Below, one piece after another: positions 49,760-58,814 of a stretch of DNA of 64,000 bases; position 1 is the first letter of the stretch; each line of letters opens with the position of its first letter. This DNA comes from JAZBPO01 sp963691775. Its GTDB lineage: Bacteria > Pseudomonadota > Gammaproteobacteria > Pseudomonadales > Azotimanducaceae. The position numbers and the translations under genes were made by a program. The notes below the pieces were generated by a model. That model was given only the letters and a program-made list of their open reading frames with translations. It searched no databases and was not told the origin of the DNA. Location: assembly GCA_963691775.1 (NCBI GenBank), contig OY829369.1, forward strand, positions 434,001 to 498,000, in the 5' to 3' direction.

Positions 49760-50877
49760 GCCGGCACCTCTACCCGAAAACCGCACCCCTGAAGGAACCG
49801 TGCTGCGGAACCCGTCGCAACAACGCGCAGTTCGCTGAAGTCCCGATGCGCGGCGTACGACCGGCGCATGGCGTCAAAACGCGCGCGCCTGATGGCAGGA
49901 TCCTTGGCAGGCGCTTGCCACGCCCGTGCGTCGCGCTCCAGCGATCGCGCCGAAGCCGCGTAAACGAGCGCGTCGCGCAGAGTCTCACCAATGACTACGG
50001 TCGCAGGTGCGGGCGGCAACAGCTCGAGGCCGGCATCGGGCACGTCCAGACCAAGGGTGCGGCATAGCGCGTCACGAACCATGGCGGTTCCTCTGTACTT
50101 GCCGTCAATGCTGTGGCCGGCAATGTGCGGTGTCGCGATCCGGCAGCGGCACAGCAGTCCATCGTCCGGCACCGGCTCGCGCTCATACACGTCGAGCGCC
50201 ACGAAGAGATCCTTGCGGCGTTCGAGACGCGCACGCAGCGCGGCATCGTCGATGACACTACCCCGGGCGCTGTTCAGGAGAATCGCTCCGGGGCGCAGGG
50301 CTGCGATCTCCCTGTGACCAAGCAGGTGCCGCGTCTGAGCCGTGAGCGGCGCGTGCAGCGTCACCAGATCGGCGGCGATCGCTTCATCGAGCGGCACCGC
50401 ACGCCCCGGCAACGGCAACCCCATGGCCTGCCGCGGCGGATCGTAGGCAAGCACGTCGGCGCCGAGCGCGGTCAGGCGATGAGCGACCCGCGAGCCGACC
50501 TCGCCGCAGCCAAGCACTGCGCAGCGGGCGCCCTGCGGATCGAAGTCGCGCTCCAACATGGCAATGGCCAGCACGCTCATCACCCAATCAGCGACGGGCG
50601 CGGCGTTCGAGCCGGGGGCACTCGCGAAGGGGATGCCGCGCCGCGCCAGCAGCGCTTCGTTCACGTGCTCGGTCCCGGCCGTGGCCGTGGCAACGAACCG
50701 AGGCCGGGCGTTACCGAGCAGATCCGAGTCGATCTGGGTCTGTGAACGGAGCAAGAGCACATCGGCCCACGCGATGTCGGCCCGCGTCACGTCGCGGCCG
50801 GCGCGAAAGCGTGTCTCACCGAGGCCGGCCAGCATCTCCCGCCCTCCCCAGAGATTCTCGTCGCACAGAAGCTTCAT
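49756..50877 (-). CDS. pdxB: Erythronate-4-phosphate dehydrogenase
   Basis: 373 residues. Second step of the DXP-independent start of pyridoxal phosphate synthesis. N-terminal CDENLWGGREML, NAD-binding AVLGCGEVGSRVAHR (about 120-134), catalytic LNSARGSVIDD and ATPHIAGHSIDGKYRG are all present and the C-terminal PdxB dimerisation domain follows. ATGA overlap with the downstream exonuclease partner. Confidence 0.95.
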   Translation of the reverse strand: MKLLCDENLWGGREMLAGLGETRFRAGRDVTRADIAWADVLLLRSQTQIDSDLLGNARPRFVATATAGTEHVNEALLARRGIPFASAPGSNAAPVADWVMSVLAIAMLERDFDPQGARCAVLGCGEVGSRVAHRLTALGADVLAYDPPRQAMGLPLPGRAVPLDEAIAADLVTLHAPLTAQTRHLLGHREIAALRPGAILLNSARGSVIDDAALRARLERRKDLFVALDVYEREPVPDDGLLCRCRIATPHIAGHSIDGKYRGTAMVRDALCRTLGLDVPDAGLELLPPAPATVVIGETLRDALVYAASARSLERDARAWQAPAKDPAIRRARFDAMRRSYAAHRDFSELRVVATGSAARFLQGCGFRVEVPA

Positions 50878-51785
50878 GCTGCCTCCGGGAAGGCACGCAC
50901 CCGCGTGTTTAGACGCCCACCCAGGCCGACCGCCGCAAGCGCCTGACGTACATCCTCGCGGCGCGGGCTGGGTACTGGCGCAGCATGCGGCGCGAACGGC
51001 ACATCCGCATCGTCGCGGGCGCGCGTGAGTTCCCGAAAAAGGAACGCTTCCCGGCGCGCCTCGAGCAGGCGCTGCCGCACGCGCGCCGCACCGCGCAGGC
51101 CATTGAGCGCCGTCTCATCCTGCTCGAGCGCTTCATAAAGAGACTCGAGTGGCCCGTAGCGAGCGATCACCTGCGATGCCGTGCGTGCACCGATCCCCCG
51201 AATACCGGGAATCCCGTCGATGGCATCGCCCGACAGCGCCTGCACGTCCGGGATAAGCCCGGTGGCGACGCCGAAGCGCGCTTCGGCAGCGGCGAGGTCG
51301 ACAAAGCGCGTTGGATCGATCTCTCGCATGACATCGTCGGGGGCACGCACGCTCTGCAGCAGATCCTTGTCCCGGCTGACGATCTCGACCGCGTGGTCGG
51401 CGGCCCGGGCCCGGGCCGCCGCGGTCGCGATGAGATCGTCCGCCTCGAATTCCTCGCTCGCAGCCGTACACAGGCCGAGCGCTTCGGCAAATGCGCGCGC
51501 GCGCAGCAATTGCCCCGCAAGATCCTCATCCGGCAAGGCTCTATCAGCCTTGTACGCGGGATACAGGCGATGGCGGAAGCCCGTGAACAGCGCTTCATCG
51601 AAGGCAACGCCGATGGCCGCGGGCCAATGCGCGAGCTCCCCGAGCAGGACTGACGCCCAACCCTGGAGCGCCGCGGCAGGCCGATTCAGGTCATCACGAA
51701 TGGCGGCCGGCAAGGAAAAGTGGGCACGGAAAATCCAGATGCTGGCGTCGATGATGACGACGCGGCGGCGCGCGCGTGGCGTCAC
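50874..51785 (-). CDS. 5'-3' exonuclease / flap endonuclease-like protein (Xni/ExoIX type)
   Basis: 303 residues from the GTG at 51785 (GTGA overlap with epmC). VVIIDASIWIFRAHF opens the PIN-like fold; YPAYKADRALPDEDLAGQL, EEFEADDLIATAAARAR and SRDKDLLQSV give the acidic metal sites, and GDAIDGIPGIRGIGARTASQ is the helix-hairpin-helix. Removes RNA or flaps from DNA during replication and repair. An in-frame extension to 51980 is unlike the family. Confidence 0.88.
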   Translation of the reverse strand: MTPRARRRVVIIDASIWIFRAHFSLPAAIRDDLNRPAAALQGWASVLLGELAHWPAAIGVAFDEALFTGFRHRLYPAYKADRALPDEDLAGQLLRARAFAEALGLCTAASEEFEADDLIATAAARARAADHAVEIVSRDKDLLQSVRAPDDVMREIDPTRFVDLAAAEARFGVATGLIPDVQALSGDAIDGIPGIRGIGARTASQVIARYGPLESLYEALEQDETALNGLRGAARVRQRLLEARREAFLFRELTRARDDADVPFAPHAAPVPSPRREDVRQALAAVGLGGRLNTRVRAFPEAA

Positions 51786-52285
51786 GCGGCAAAGGTTCCC
51801 GCAGGCCGGAGCGCCAGCAGGGCTGCCCGAAAACGTTCGGCCCGAGGCGGTAAGCCATGGCGTTCGTAGCACCGGCACTGCGCTGCGACAGCCGCCATGA
51901 ACGGTGCCGGATCGAGTTCGCACCCCGGATTGTCGATGCTGACCCGGAACGGTTGATCGAGCGCTTCGGAAAACAGGCACTCCAGCGCCTGCGGGCGCAC
52001 TTCGACCCGCTCAAAAGCAGCCTGCGCCCGTGAATTGCGCCCTTCCTCCGCGTACCAGTAGCCGTAGTCGACGCGCCTGCGGCGCGCTGCCCCGGCGATA
52101 CACCAGTGCGCGACCTCGTGCAGAGCGCTCGACACGAAGTCGGCCCGATAGCGGATTTCCGCGGGCTGCGCCGAGGTAGAGGGCAGATAGAGCGGTTCCG
52201 GCGCGCCGCCCACGAGCCGCGTGCGATGACGTTCAAGGAAGGTCGCCTCGAAAGCTCGCTCGACATCCCGAGAGCACGGATTCAC
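51782..52285 (-). CDS. epmC: Elongation factor P hydroxylase
   Basis: 167 residues. HEVAHWCIAG (His56, Glu57, His60) is the metal motif and YGYWYAEEGRN, VEVRPQALECLF and NPGCELDPAPF follow the EpmC (YfcM) family. Adds a hydroxyl to the lysyl-modified EF-P. The modifying genes epmA, epmB and efp are not in this window. Confidence 0.88.
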   Translation of the reverse strand: MNPCSRDVERAFEATFLERHRTRLVGGAPEPLYLPSTSAQPAEIRYRADFVSSALHEVAHWCIAGAARRRRVDYGYWYAEEGRNSRAQAAFERVEVRPQALECLFSEALDQPFRVSIDNPGCELDPAPFMAAVAAQCRCYERHGLPPRAERFRAALLALRPAGTFAA

Positions 52286-52743
52286 GACGATTCCACCGTG
52301 GGCCAGGCCGCCAGGCGGGCATACCAGGCGTCCGACAGGAAGGGGCGACCGGCGAGGAGGTGCGCAAGGTAGGCCTGCTCCGGGCGCGCGTCGGCGACGC
52401 GCACTGCGTCGTTTGCAAAATAGGTCCAGGCAGGGACAACGCCGCGATGCGTCTGCACTTCGACCACTTCCCGGCCGTAGTTGATCGGGGCGTTCTCGAA
52501 CGGATCCATCTTCAGGATCTCGGCCTCAGCTACGAGCTCGTAAAGAACCCCCTCTGCAATCGCTGAAAGGTCCCGCGTCAGATTCGCGTGCCCCGTGCCG
52601 GCATGCGCTGCCGACTGCTTGTCGAAACACAGCGCGTAACCGGGCAGTCGCCCAGCGCACATGGAGCGCACCAGAAGGCCGCGAGCGCGCATCCGCGCCG
52701 GATCCATGTTGCTCCCGTAGGCGAAATAGTGAACGACGGGCAC
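52282..52743 (-). CDS. Gamma-glutamylcyclotransferase-family protein
   Basis: 153 residues. YGSNMDP (substrate loop at 9-15) and DPFE with Glu83 at the expected catalytic position fit the GGCT/AIG2 fold. Converts gamma-glutamyl amino acids to oxoproline, or acts on another gamma-glutamyl substrate. Overlaps epmC by ATGA. Confidence 0.85.
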   Translation of the reverse strand: MPVVHYFAYGSNMDPARMRARGLLVRSMCAGRLPGYALCFDKQSAAHAGTGHANLTRDLSAIAEGVLYELVAEAEILKMDPFENAPINYGREVVEVQTHRGVVPAWTYFANDAVRVADARPEQAYLAHLLAGRPFLSDAWYARLAAWPTVESS

Positions 52744-52746
52744 GTT

Positions 52747-53019
52747 TCAGCGTCTTCCCTTCTCGATGAGGAACTCGAAGCACTTCTCCGTTGTCGAACG
52801 CTCGATGATGGCGTGGCCCAAAAAGCTCGCGAACTGCTCGAAATCACGGACGGAGGCCGGGTCCGTCGCGATCGCGTGGACACGCGTACCGGCGGCAAGC
52901 GTGCGCATGCGGTTGCGGAGCAGCATCAGAGGCTCCGGGCAGCGTAGACCGGACGTGTCCAGGACCTCGTCTGCGCTCGCGCGCCAATCGGCGCTGGAAT
53001 CTTTGGTGGCGTCGACCAT
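52747..53019 (-). CDS. tusA: Sulfurtransferase TusA-family protein
   Basis: 90 residues from the ATG at 53019, with GGAG before it. SGLRCPEPLM holds the catalytic Cys27 in the CPxP motif. It carries persulfide sulfur for tRNA thiolation or cofactor synthesis. First gene of the long coupled minus operon and divergent from the TPR/TonB-C gene at 53177. Confidence 0.9.
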   Translation of the reverse strand: MVDATKDSSADWRASADEVLDTSGLRCPEPLMLLRNRMRTLAAGTRVHAIATDPASVRDFEQFASFLGHAIIERSTTEKCFEFLIEKGRR

Positions 53020-53090
53020 GAGGATCTCCAAGCGAGTCGAAATGCTTGCAACCGGCAGTCGGAGCGTCAAGGCAGTCCGCGCAGGCGGCC

Positions 53091-53120
53091 CTTGACTTCA
53101 AGGAGCGGGCCCCACTCAAT
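53091..53120 (+). promoter_or_regulatory. Possible promoter of the 53177-64000 cluster
   Basis: CTTGACT (53091-53097), then 12 bases, then CCCCACTCAA (53110-53119), resembling a sigma-32 element (CTTGAAA, CCCCATNT) with mismatches. As a sigma-70 site, TTGACT is good but the -10 (CTCAAT) is weak. It lies 57 bp before the ATG at 53177. Confidence 0.28.
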
Positions 53121-53176
53121 CACAGGGCCGAAGCGTTCAGCGCACCGGACTAAAACGGGCCTTGCTGGAGCAACAC

Positions 53177-54574
53177 ATGCCCAATGGACGTCGCCCCGCG
53201 GGCGCCGCGTCGCACCTGACGCGCATGTTCACACTGATTTTCCTGTGCTTCGGCGCCGCGGGCACCCGCGCCGAAGGCACCGCGTCGCTCGAGCTGTTCC
53301 GCGCCGGCATCGAGGCCGACGACGCCTTCGAGCTCGAGCTTGACCGCGCCCGCATCCAGCGCGCAAACACGGAATTTGTCGATGCGATCCGCACGCTCGA
53401 AGACCTGCGCGATCAGGTGCTAGACGACCATGGGCAGTGGGATATGCGCAATGTGGTGGTGCTCACCGAGCTTGCAAGCGTTCACAAAGCCCTCGGCAAC
53501 TTCCAGCGGGCGATCGGCATTTACCAGGAAGCGGTTCATCTGAACCGCGTCAACCAGGGTCTGCACGACGTCACTCAGGTCGAGATCCTGGAGGACTTGT
53601 CCGATGTTCACACGCAGCTCGGTGATTTCGAAGCGGCAAACCAGCTGCAGGAGTACGCTTTCTACGTGCTCGAACGCACCTACGGACGCGGCTCCCCGGC
53701 AATCCTGCCCGGTCTTTATCGCCTCGCAACTTGGTACCGACGGACGGGTAACATCTATTCGGCCCGCGCGCTCTACCAGCAGGCGATCGCCATCATCGAG
53801 GTGAACTTCGGGCCCGAGGACAGCCGCCTCATTGACGCGCTGCACGGCTTTGCGGCCACATTCCGCCAGGAGCGTTATCCCACCCGTCCACTGATCTCGC
53901 CGCAGGGCGAAGAGGATATCCAGTTAGCAACCGTCCGCGGGGGCTTCGGCAATCAAAGCGGGCTCTACGAAGATGCACGATTGCGTCAGATGAATCGCTA
54001 TGGGGACGGCGAGCAAGCGCTGCTGCGCGTGGTACGCGTCGTGGATGGCAACGCGGCAAGTACCCCGCGCGAGCGCGTGCAGGCACGCATGGACCTCGGT
54101 GACTGGTACATTATTTTTGACAAGTGGACGGCCGCATTCGAGGCCTACGCAAGCGCACGCGCGCTCATGGATGAAAGCGAATGGGATGCGGAGCGCATCG
54201 ACAGCTTCCTCGGAGCACCCACGCCTCTTGTGTTCCCGCTTCCGGAGGGGCCGAGGCGCGCGAACTACGGATCCGGCGCAGCGCCCAAGGAGGGCTTCGT
54301 GGACGTCGTTTATGACGTGACGGACCGAGGGCGCGTGCGCCGCATCGACGTCGCAGCATCTGAGCCGCCTGGGCTGATGGATTTCCGCACTCGCAAGGCC
54401 ATCAAGGCAGCGCGCTTTCGCCCACGCTTCGAAAATGGTGTGCCCGCCAACACGTTCGGCGTCGAGTACCGACACGCTTTCGTCTATTTCGAGCGCCCCG
54501 AGGACGCACAGCCCACGGTGGAGACGGCTGCGAACGATTCGCGGCCCGAGGCTACGGCCGCAACACCCGAGTGA
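53177..54574 (+). CDS. TPR protein with TonB C-terminal-like domain
   Basis: About 465 residues. An N-terminal hydrophobic signal (RMFTLIFLCFGAAGTRAEG) precedes TPR repeats (LTELASVHKALGNFQRAIGI, VEILEDLSDVHTQLGDFEAA, GLYRLATWYRRTGNIYSARA) and a C-terminal TonB-like domain, VDVVYDVTDRGRVRRIDVAA with FRTRKAIKAARFRPRF. Exported to the periplasm. First gene of the plus-strand cluster. The ATG at 53177 is preferred over a TTG at 53162. Confidence 0.8.
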   Translation: MPNGRRPAGAASHLTRMFTLIFLCFGAAGTRAEGTASLELFRAGIEADDAFELELDRARIQRANTEFVDAIRTLEDLRDQVLDDHGQWDMRNVVVLTELASVHKALGNFQRAIGIYQEAVHLNRVNQGLHDVTQVEILEDLSDVHTQLGDFEAANQLQEYAFYVLERTYGRGSPAILPGLYRLATWYRRTGNIYSARALYQQAIAIIEVNFGPEDSRLIDALHGFAATFRQERYPTRPLISPQGEEDIQLATVRGGFGNQSGLYEDARLRQMNRYGDGEQALLRVVRVVDGNAASTPRERVQARMDLGDWYIIFDKWTAAFEAYASARALMDESEWDAERIDSFLGAPTPLVFPLPEGPRRANYGSGAAPKEGFVDVVYDVTDRGRVRRIDVAASEPPGLMDFRTRKAIKAARFRPRFENGVPANTFGVEYRHAFVYFERPEDAQPTVETAANDSRPEATAATPE

Positions 54575-54672
54575 CCTTTCACCCGGGTATGACGCCCGGC
54601 CCGTTACTCTTGCACGGTTTCATCGTCTGACCGTTCAGGCAGCATTCAGGCCCCGGTCCACAGTCTCGGATC

Positions 54673-55923
54673 ATGCCCCGAAGCGAGGCCCAGACCATGT
54701 CCCCAATCATTTCAGGCAGCGCGCCGCGGCGGCGCGGCGGATTGAGCGCCCCGGCTCTCCTCGTTTGCACGCTGCTGGCAACCAGCGGCGCCGCGGCTGC
54801 AGAGGAGGACCAGACCCAGGACGTGGACGTCACGGTCAGCGGCGGCAGCGTCTGGGATGTGTTCGATCAGGCGCAGCGCGAACAACAGGGCCAGCAGGGC
54901 GGCAATGGTGACGTAGTGGCCGGCAGCGGCAGCGGCAGTGGTTCGCCGGGATCCAGCGGCGGTGGCGGCGGGCCCGGAGGCGGCGGTTCCTCAGGTGGGG
55001 GCGGCGCACCAGGTGGTGGGGGTTCCGGAGGCGGCGGAGGCAGCAGCCCGAGCGGCAACGGAGGCTCCGGTAACGGCTCGGGCGACAGCGGGCCGAACGT
55101 ATCAGTGGGCGGCCTTCCCGGTGGACTGCCCGGTGGACTGCCCGGTGGAATGCCTGGGGGGATACCCGGTGGGGCGCCCGGCGGGATGCCCGGCGGCGGT
55201 TCGGGCCAAGGCTCCGGCGACGGCGATGCAAGGGGCTCGGGCTCAGGCGACGGAAGCGGCACCTCCGGCGGCGGTGACGGCTGGTATCAGCCACGCGGCC
55301 CCGTCGTCGCGGGCGGCGGCACGGACCCTTACGGCGACCCCTATGGAACCCCCGGGGGCAGTCCCGAGGGTGCGCCGAATGGCTCGCCGACCGGATCCCC
55401 GGATGGCTCGCCTGACGGCGTTCCGGATGGCCATCCCGACGGCAGCCCTGACGGCTCCCCGAATGGGCGCCCCGGCGGCCGAGGTGACGCGGAAGCGGAA
55501 TTCGAAGAAGCACTTGGAGACTTCGATGGCACGATTCTCGATGAACGCGAGATCATCATCGCCAGTCGCGGTGGCGGAACCGACGGCCTTGAAGACATCC
55601 CCGATCAATCGAGCAGCGGCGGCGGGTCCGGCGGCAGCCAAGGTGCGGGGGCTCCGGAACAGCCACGGCCGCAGCGGGCGCCCGCACCACCGCCCCCCGT
55701 TCGCGACAGCGGGGGCGGCAGCGGCGCGCCGATGCCGGAAAATCAACGCACTGGTGACTTCGAGCAGGTCGCAAAGGCCGAAACCGTGCCGGACGACGTC
55801 CCGTCAGGAGAGGATGACGACATCATCGCAAGACAACTTCGCGAAGCTGCAATGAACGAACCCGATCCAGTCTTGCGCGAGAAGCTCTGGGACGAATATC
55901 GCAGCTACAAGGCAAGCCAGTGA
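54673..55923 (+). CDS. Gly/Pro-rich secreted repeat protein
   Basis: 416 residues. Starts with a basic region and hydrophobic stretch (SAPALLVCTLLATSGAAAAEE) that should be a signal peptide. The middle is low complexity: Gly/Ser runs, seven xPGG units (148-175) and eleven xPDG-like units (226-269). The C-terminus is more ordered, with EAEFEEALGDFDG and REKLWDEYRSYKASQ. Function unknown; a flexible periplasmic linker or structural protein is possible. ATG at 54673 or 54697. GTGA overlap with the next gene. Confidence 0.75.
   Translation: MPRSEAQTMSPIISGSAPRRRGGLSAPALLVCTLLATSGAAAAEEDQTQDVDVTVSGGSVWDVFDQAQREQQGQQGGNGDVVAGSGSGSGSPGSSGGGGGPGGGGSSGGGGAPGGGGSGGGGGSSPSGNGGSGNGSGDSGPNVSVGGLPGGLPGGLPGGMPGGIPGGAPGGMPGGGSGQGSGDGDARGSGSGDGSGTSGGGDGWYQPRGPVVAGGGTDPYGDPYGTPGGSPEGAPNGSPTGSPDGSPDGVPDGHPDGSPDGSPNGRPGGRGDAEAEFEEALGDFDGTILDEREIIIASRGGGTDGLEDIPDQSSSGGGSGGSQGAGAPEQPRPQRAPAPPPPVRDSGGGSGAPMPENQRTGDFEQVAKAETVPDDVPSGEDDDIIARQLREAAMNEPDPVLREKLWDEYRSYKASQ
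55114..55197 (+). repeat. Tandem 12-bp repeat encoding xPGG, seven units
   Basis: Seven consecutive 12-bp units encode LPGG, LPGG, LPGG, MPGG, IPGG, APGG, MPGG. The first three are nearly identical in DNA (CTGCCCGGTGGA-like), suggesting expansion by slippage. Confidence 0.9.
55348..55479 (+). repeat. Tandem 12-bp repeat encoding xPDG-like units, eleven units
   Basis: Eleven units of four codons encode TPGG, SPEG, APNG, SPTG, SPDG, SPDG, VPDG, HPDG, SPDG, SPNG, RPGG. Same four-residue period as the first array but a distinct consensus, and the units are more divergent in DNA. Confidence 0.88.
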
Positions 55924-57164
55924 GCGCCCTGTCCCTCCCGCGTTCGCTTGCTTGCGCCCTTTTGTGTCTGGGGGCGACGCTGATGCTCGCGGGCTGCACC
56001 ACCACAACCGTCAAGACGGTGAACTTCGACTCGGCGGAGAGCGCCACCGAGATCGCCGAGGACGAATTGCTCGACGTCGGCATCGCGATCTTCGAACCCA
56101 ACATTCCTGACGAATGGGAAGAACAGGAAGCGGAGAACATTCTCCCGGACGTCCGCCGTGCTGAAGCGCGCTATCTGCCGCAGGTGCTTAAGGCGACGCT
56201 GGAAGAGTCCGGCAACTGGGGCGCCGTACGCGTCCTGCCACGCGCTTCGGCAGCAGTTGAGCTGGCAGTAGAGGGCAGCTTGCTCGAATCGGATGGGGAG
56301 CAGCTGAAGCTGCGTATCCGGGCCGTCGACGCAACCGGGCGCGTATGGATCGAAAACGACTACACCTACCTCACCAGCAAGTACGCGTACGAGACCCGAT
56401 CGCCGGAGCGCATCGATCCATTTCAGCCGCTCTACAACAGGATCGCGAACGACCTGCTGGATATCTACCGCAGCCTGGATCGCCGCGAGCGCCAGCGCAT
56501 ACGCAGCATCGCGGAGATGCGCTTCGCACAGACCTTTGCACCGGACGCCTTCTCAGGCTACGCCATCGAAGACCGCCGCGGTCGCTGGCAGCTCGAGCGC
56601 CTGCCGGCCGAAAATGATCCTATGCTGGACCGCATCCGGCGGGTCCGGGAGCGGGAGTACCTCTTCATAGACACGCTCGATGAGTACTACCTTGCGTACC
56701 GGCGCGACATGGCACGGCCCTATCAGGACTACCGTCGCTTCACGTACGAGGAAGCGGTCACGCTCAGGCGTCTGGAGGCCGAGTCTCGGCGCCGGCTCAT
56801 AGCGGGCACCGTGCTCGCCATCGGCGGCCTCGCCGCCGCCATAGGTTCCGACAGCCCCTACGCCCGCAACGCTGGCGCCGTCGGTCTTCTCGCCGGCGGC
56901 CTGGCATTGCGGTCTTCCTTCGAGAAGCGCGCGGAAGCCCGCATTCACATGGAGGCGATCCGGGAACTCGGCACTTCGCTGGAGGGCGAAGTCACACCCG
57001 CGGTGATCGAGCTCGACGATCGCACGTTCACGCTTACGGGTACGGTAGACGAGCAATACGAGCGCTGGCGCGGCATCCTTCGCGAACTCTATGCCGAGGA
57101 ACAGGGCATCCCCCTGGAGGCATTGGGCGAAGCACAGGATCCCATGGAGGACACGCGTTCCTGA
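55920..57164 (+). CDS. Lipoprotein of unknown function
   Basis: 414 residues, GTG start. The signal ends in LMLAGC, so Cys26 should be lipidated. No family recognised; AVRVLPRASAAVELAVEGSL and a periplasmic helical middle follow. A glycine-rich hydrophobic stretch (LAIGGLAAAIGSDSPYARN onward, about residues 300-330) could be a second membrane segment. Sits in the tightly packed cluster, so it likely belongs to the same envelope machine. Confidence 0.75.
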   Translation: MSALSLPRSLACALLCLGATLMLAGCTTTTVKTVNFDSAESATEIAEDELLDVGIAIFEPNIPDEWEEQEAENILPDVRRAEARYLPQVLKATLEESGNWGAVRVLPRASAAVELAVEGSLLESDGEQLKLRIRAVDATGRVWIENDYTYLTSKYAYETRSPERIDPFQPLYNRIANDLLDIYRSLDRRERQRIRSIAEMRFAQTFAPDAFSGYAIEDRRGRWQLERLPAENDPMLDRIRRVREREYLFIDTLDEYYLAYRRDMARPYQDYRRFTYEEAVTLRRLEAESRRRLIAGTVLAIGGLAAAIGSDSPYARNAGAVGLLAGGLALRSSFEKRAEARIHMEAIRELGTSLEGEVTPAVIELDDRTFTLTGTVDEQYERWRGILRELYAEEQGIPLEALGEAQDPMEDTRS

Positions 57165-57250
57165 CCGCCGGTCTGGAACCTGCCGCGGGAACCTTGGTCA
57201 TAGACAAAACGCCGGACAGGGCTCGATTCCAAGGCACCCTTTCGACACGC

Positions 57251-58813
57251 ATGAGCGCCGACCCCCCCCCGCAAGTCGAGGCTGACCTCGACGCGATCGC
57301 ACCCGCCGAGATCACGCTCGCCCGGAGTGCGCAGACGCCTCCGGCCGAGACAGCCCCGGCACCGGCGCGTGTGCCCGTGCCGCTGATCGTAGGCGGCGTG
57401 CTCCTGCTCATGCTGGCGCTCGTCGTCGTCTTTCTCCTACCGAGGATGGTCAACGATGCGAGCAGCGCTGACAGACGTTCCACGGGCGATGCTCAAGGCG
57501 CTGAAGCAGCGGCCGTCGATGCTGGCCCGGGGACAGCGCCGATCGGTGATGAAGCCGCCGTAGCGCCATTCGAAGCCATGGAGCTCGAGCGGGAGCGTCT
57601 GGCTGCACAGGAAATCCTCGAGCAGATGCTCGCGCGAATGGAAACGCTGGAAGATCGCGCCGTAGAGCTGTGGGGCGCCGATGCCCTGACGGAAAGCCGG
57701 GCGATTGCAGAAGCCGGCGACGACGCCTTCCTGGCCCAGGAGTACGAAGCGGCGCAGACGCTCTACGCAGACGCCCTTACCGCCCTCGATGCGCTGATCG
57801 CGCACGGTGAGGCGCTGTACCTGGAACAGCTGACCAGAGCACAGGCAGCCATCGAGGCTGGCGAAGTGTCTGCCGCCATGACCGCGCTGGAATTCGTTCG
57901 CGCGGTCGACCCCGAACGTCCGGATGCCGCACGGGCCTGGGCGCGTGCATCTGTCCTGGCGGAGGTCCTGGATCTGGTCGGGGAAGCGCGCGCCGTAGCC
58001 TCCGACGGCGCCATCGCCGCCGCGCGCAGCCTCGTTTCACAGGCCCTGTCCCTGGACGCCGACAGCGCGCCTGCGCAGGCCCTGGCGGTCGAGCTCGACG
58101 CCCAGCTTGCGCGGGCCGACTTCCTGAAGGACATGTCAGCGGGCTACGCCGCCCTCGGCGCGCGTCGCTTTGATGAGGCCGAAGCAGCGTTCGCTCAGGC
58201 CGATGCGCGTGAACCCGGCGCGGCCGAAGTGATCGAAGGCCGCCGCATCCTAGCCGCCGAGCAGTTCGCGGTACGCATCGAATCACTGCGCACCACCGGC
58301 GAAGCCGCAGAAGCGCGCAGCGCCTGGCAAACCGCCGCGGCGGCGTACGGCGAAGCCGTGTCCCTTGACGGCACCCTCGCGTTCGCACGCGAAGGGCTCG
58401 CGCGCAGCCAGCAGCGCGCAGCGCTCGACGAGGCGCTCTCAGCGACGCTGAATGCGCCGGAAGAACTCAACCAGCCAGGTGAACTTGATGCAGCTCGGGC
58501 GCTGCTGACGCGCGCGCGCAGAACACCAGGGCCGGACGCCCGCCTCAACGAACAGATCGAGACGCTGGAAGAGACGCTGCGCCTCGCGGTGATCCCAGTT
58601 GCAGTGGATCTGACCTCCGACGGCTTCACCGACGTGCGCCTGCTGCGCATCGAATCCATCGGACGCTTCGTCGACCAGCGCTTGAATCTGCTTCCGGGTC
58701 GCTACATCGCCACCGGCGCACGCATCGGCTATCGCGACGTTCGAGTCGAGTTCATCGTGACGCCGACAGGCACGGATGCACCCATAGCCATCCGCTGCAC
58801 GACTAGGATCTGA
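57251..58813 (+). CDS. Single-pass membrane protein with TPR-like periplasmic domain
   Basis: About 520 residues. A short cytoplasmic N-terminus, one membrane helix (about 42-63, VPLIVGGVLLLMLALVVVF), then helical repeats rich in Glu, Arg and Ala, resembling TPRs (EYEAAQTLYADALTALDAL, RRFDEAEAAFAQADAREPGA). Function unknown. ATG at 57251 is preferred; TTG at 57194 would add 19 residues. Precedes the PEGA gene by two bases. Confidence 0.75.
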   Translation: MSADPPPQVEADLDAIAPAEITLARSAQTPPAETAPAPARVPVPLIVGGVLLLMLALVVVFLLPRMVNDASSADRRSTGDAQGAEAAAVDAGPGTAPIGDEAAVAPFEAMELERERLAAQEILEQMLARMETLEDRAVELWGADALTESRAIAEAGDDAFLAQEYEAAQTLYADALTALDALIAHGEALYLEQLTRAQAAIEAGEVSAAMTALEFVRAVDPERPDAARAWARASVLAEVLDLVGEARAVASDGAIAAARSLVSQALSLDADSAPAQALAVELDAQLARADFLKDMSAGYAALGARRFDEAEAAFAQADAREPGAAEVIEGRRILAAEQFAVRIESLRTTGEAAEARSAWQTAAAAYGEAVSLDGTLAFAREGLARSQQRAALDEALSATLNAPEELNQPGELDAARALLTRARRTPGPDARLNEQIETLEETLRLAVIPVAVDLTSDGFTDVRLLRIESIGRFVDQRLNLLPGRYIATGARIGYRDVRVEFIVTPTGTDAPIAIRCTTRI

Positions 58814-58814
58814 G

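Noticed and set aside
55114..55479. CRISPR array
   Set aside because: Units are 12 bp, lack spacers and lie in an open reading frame.
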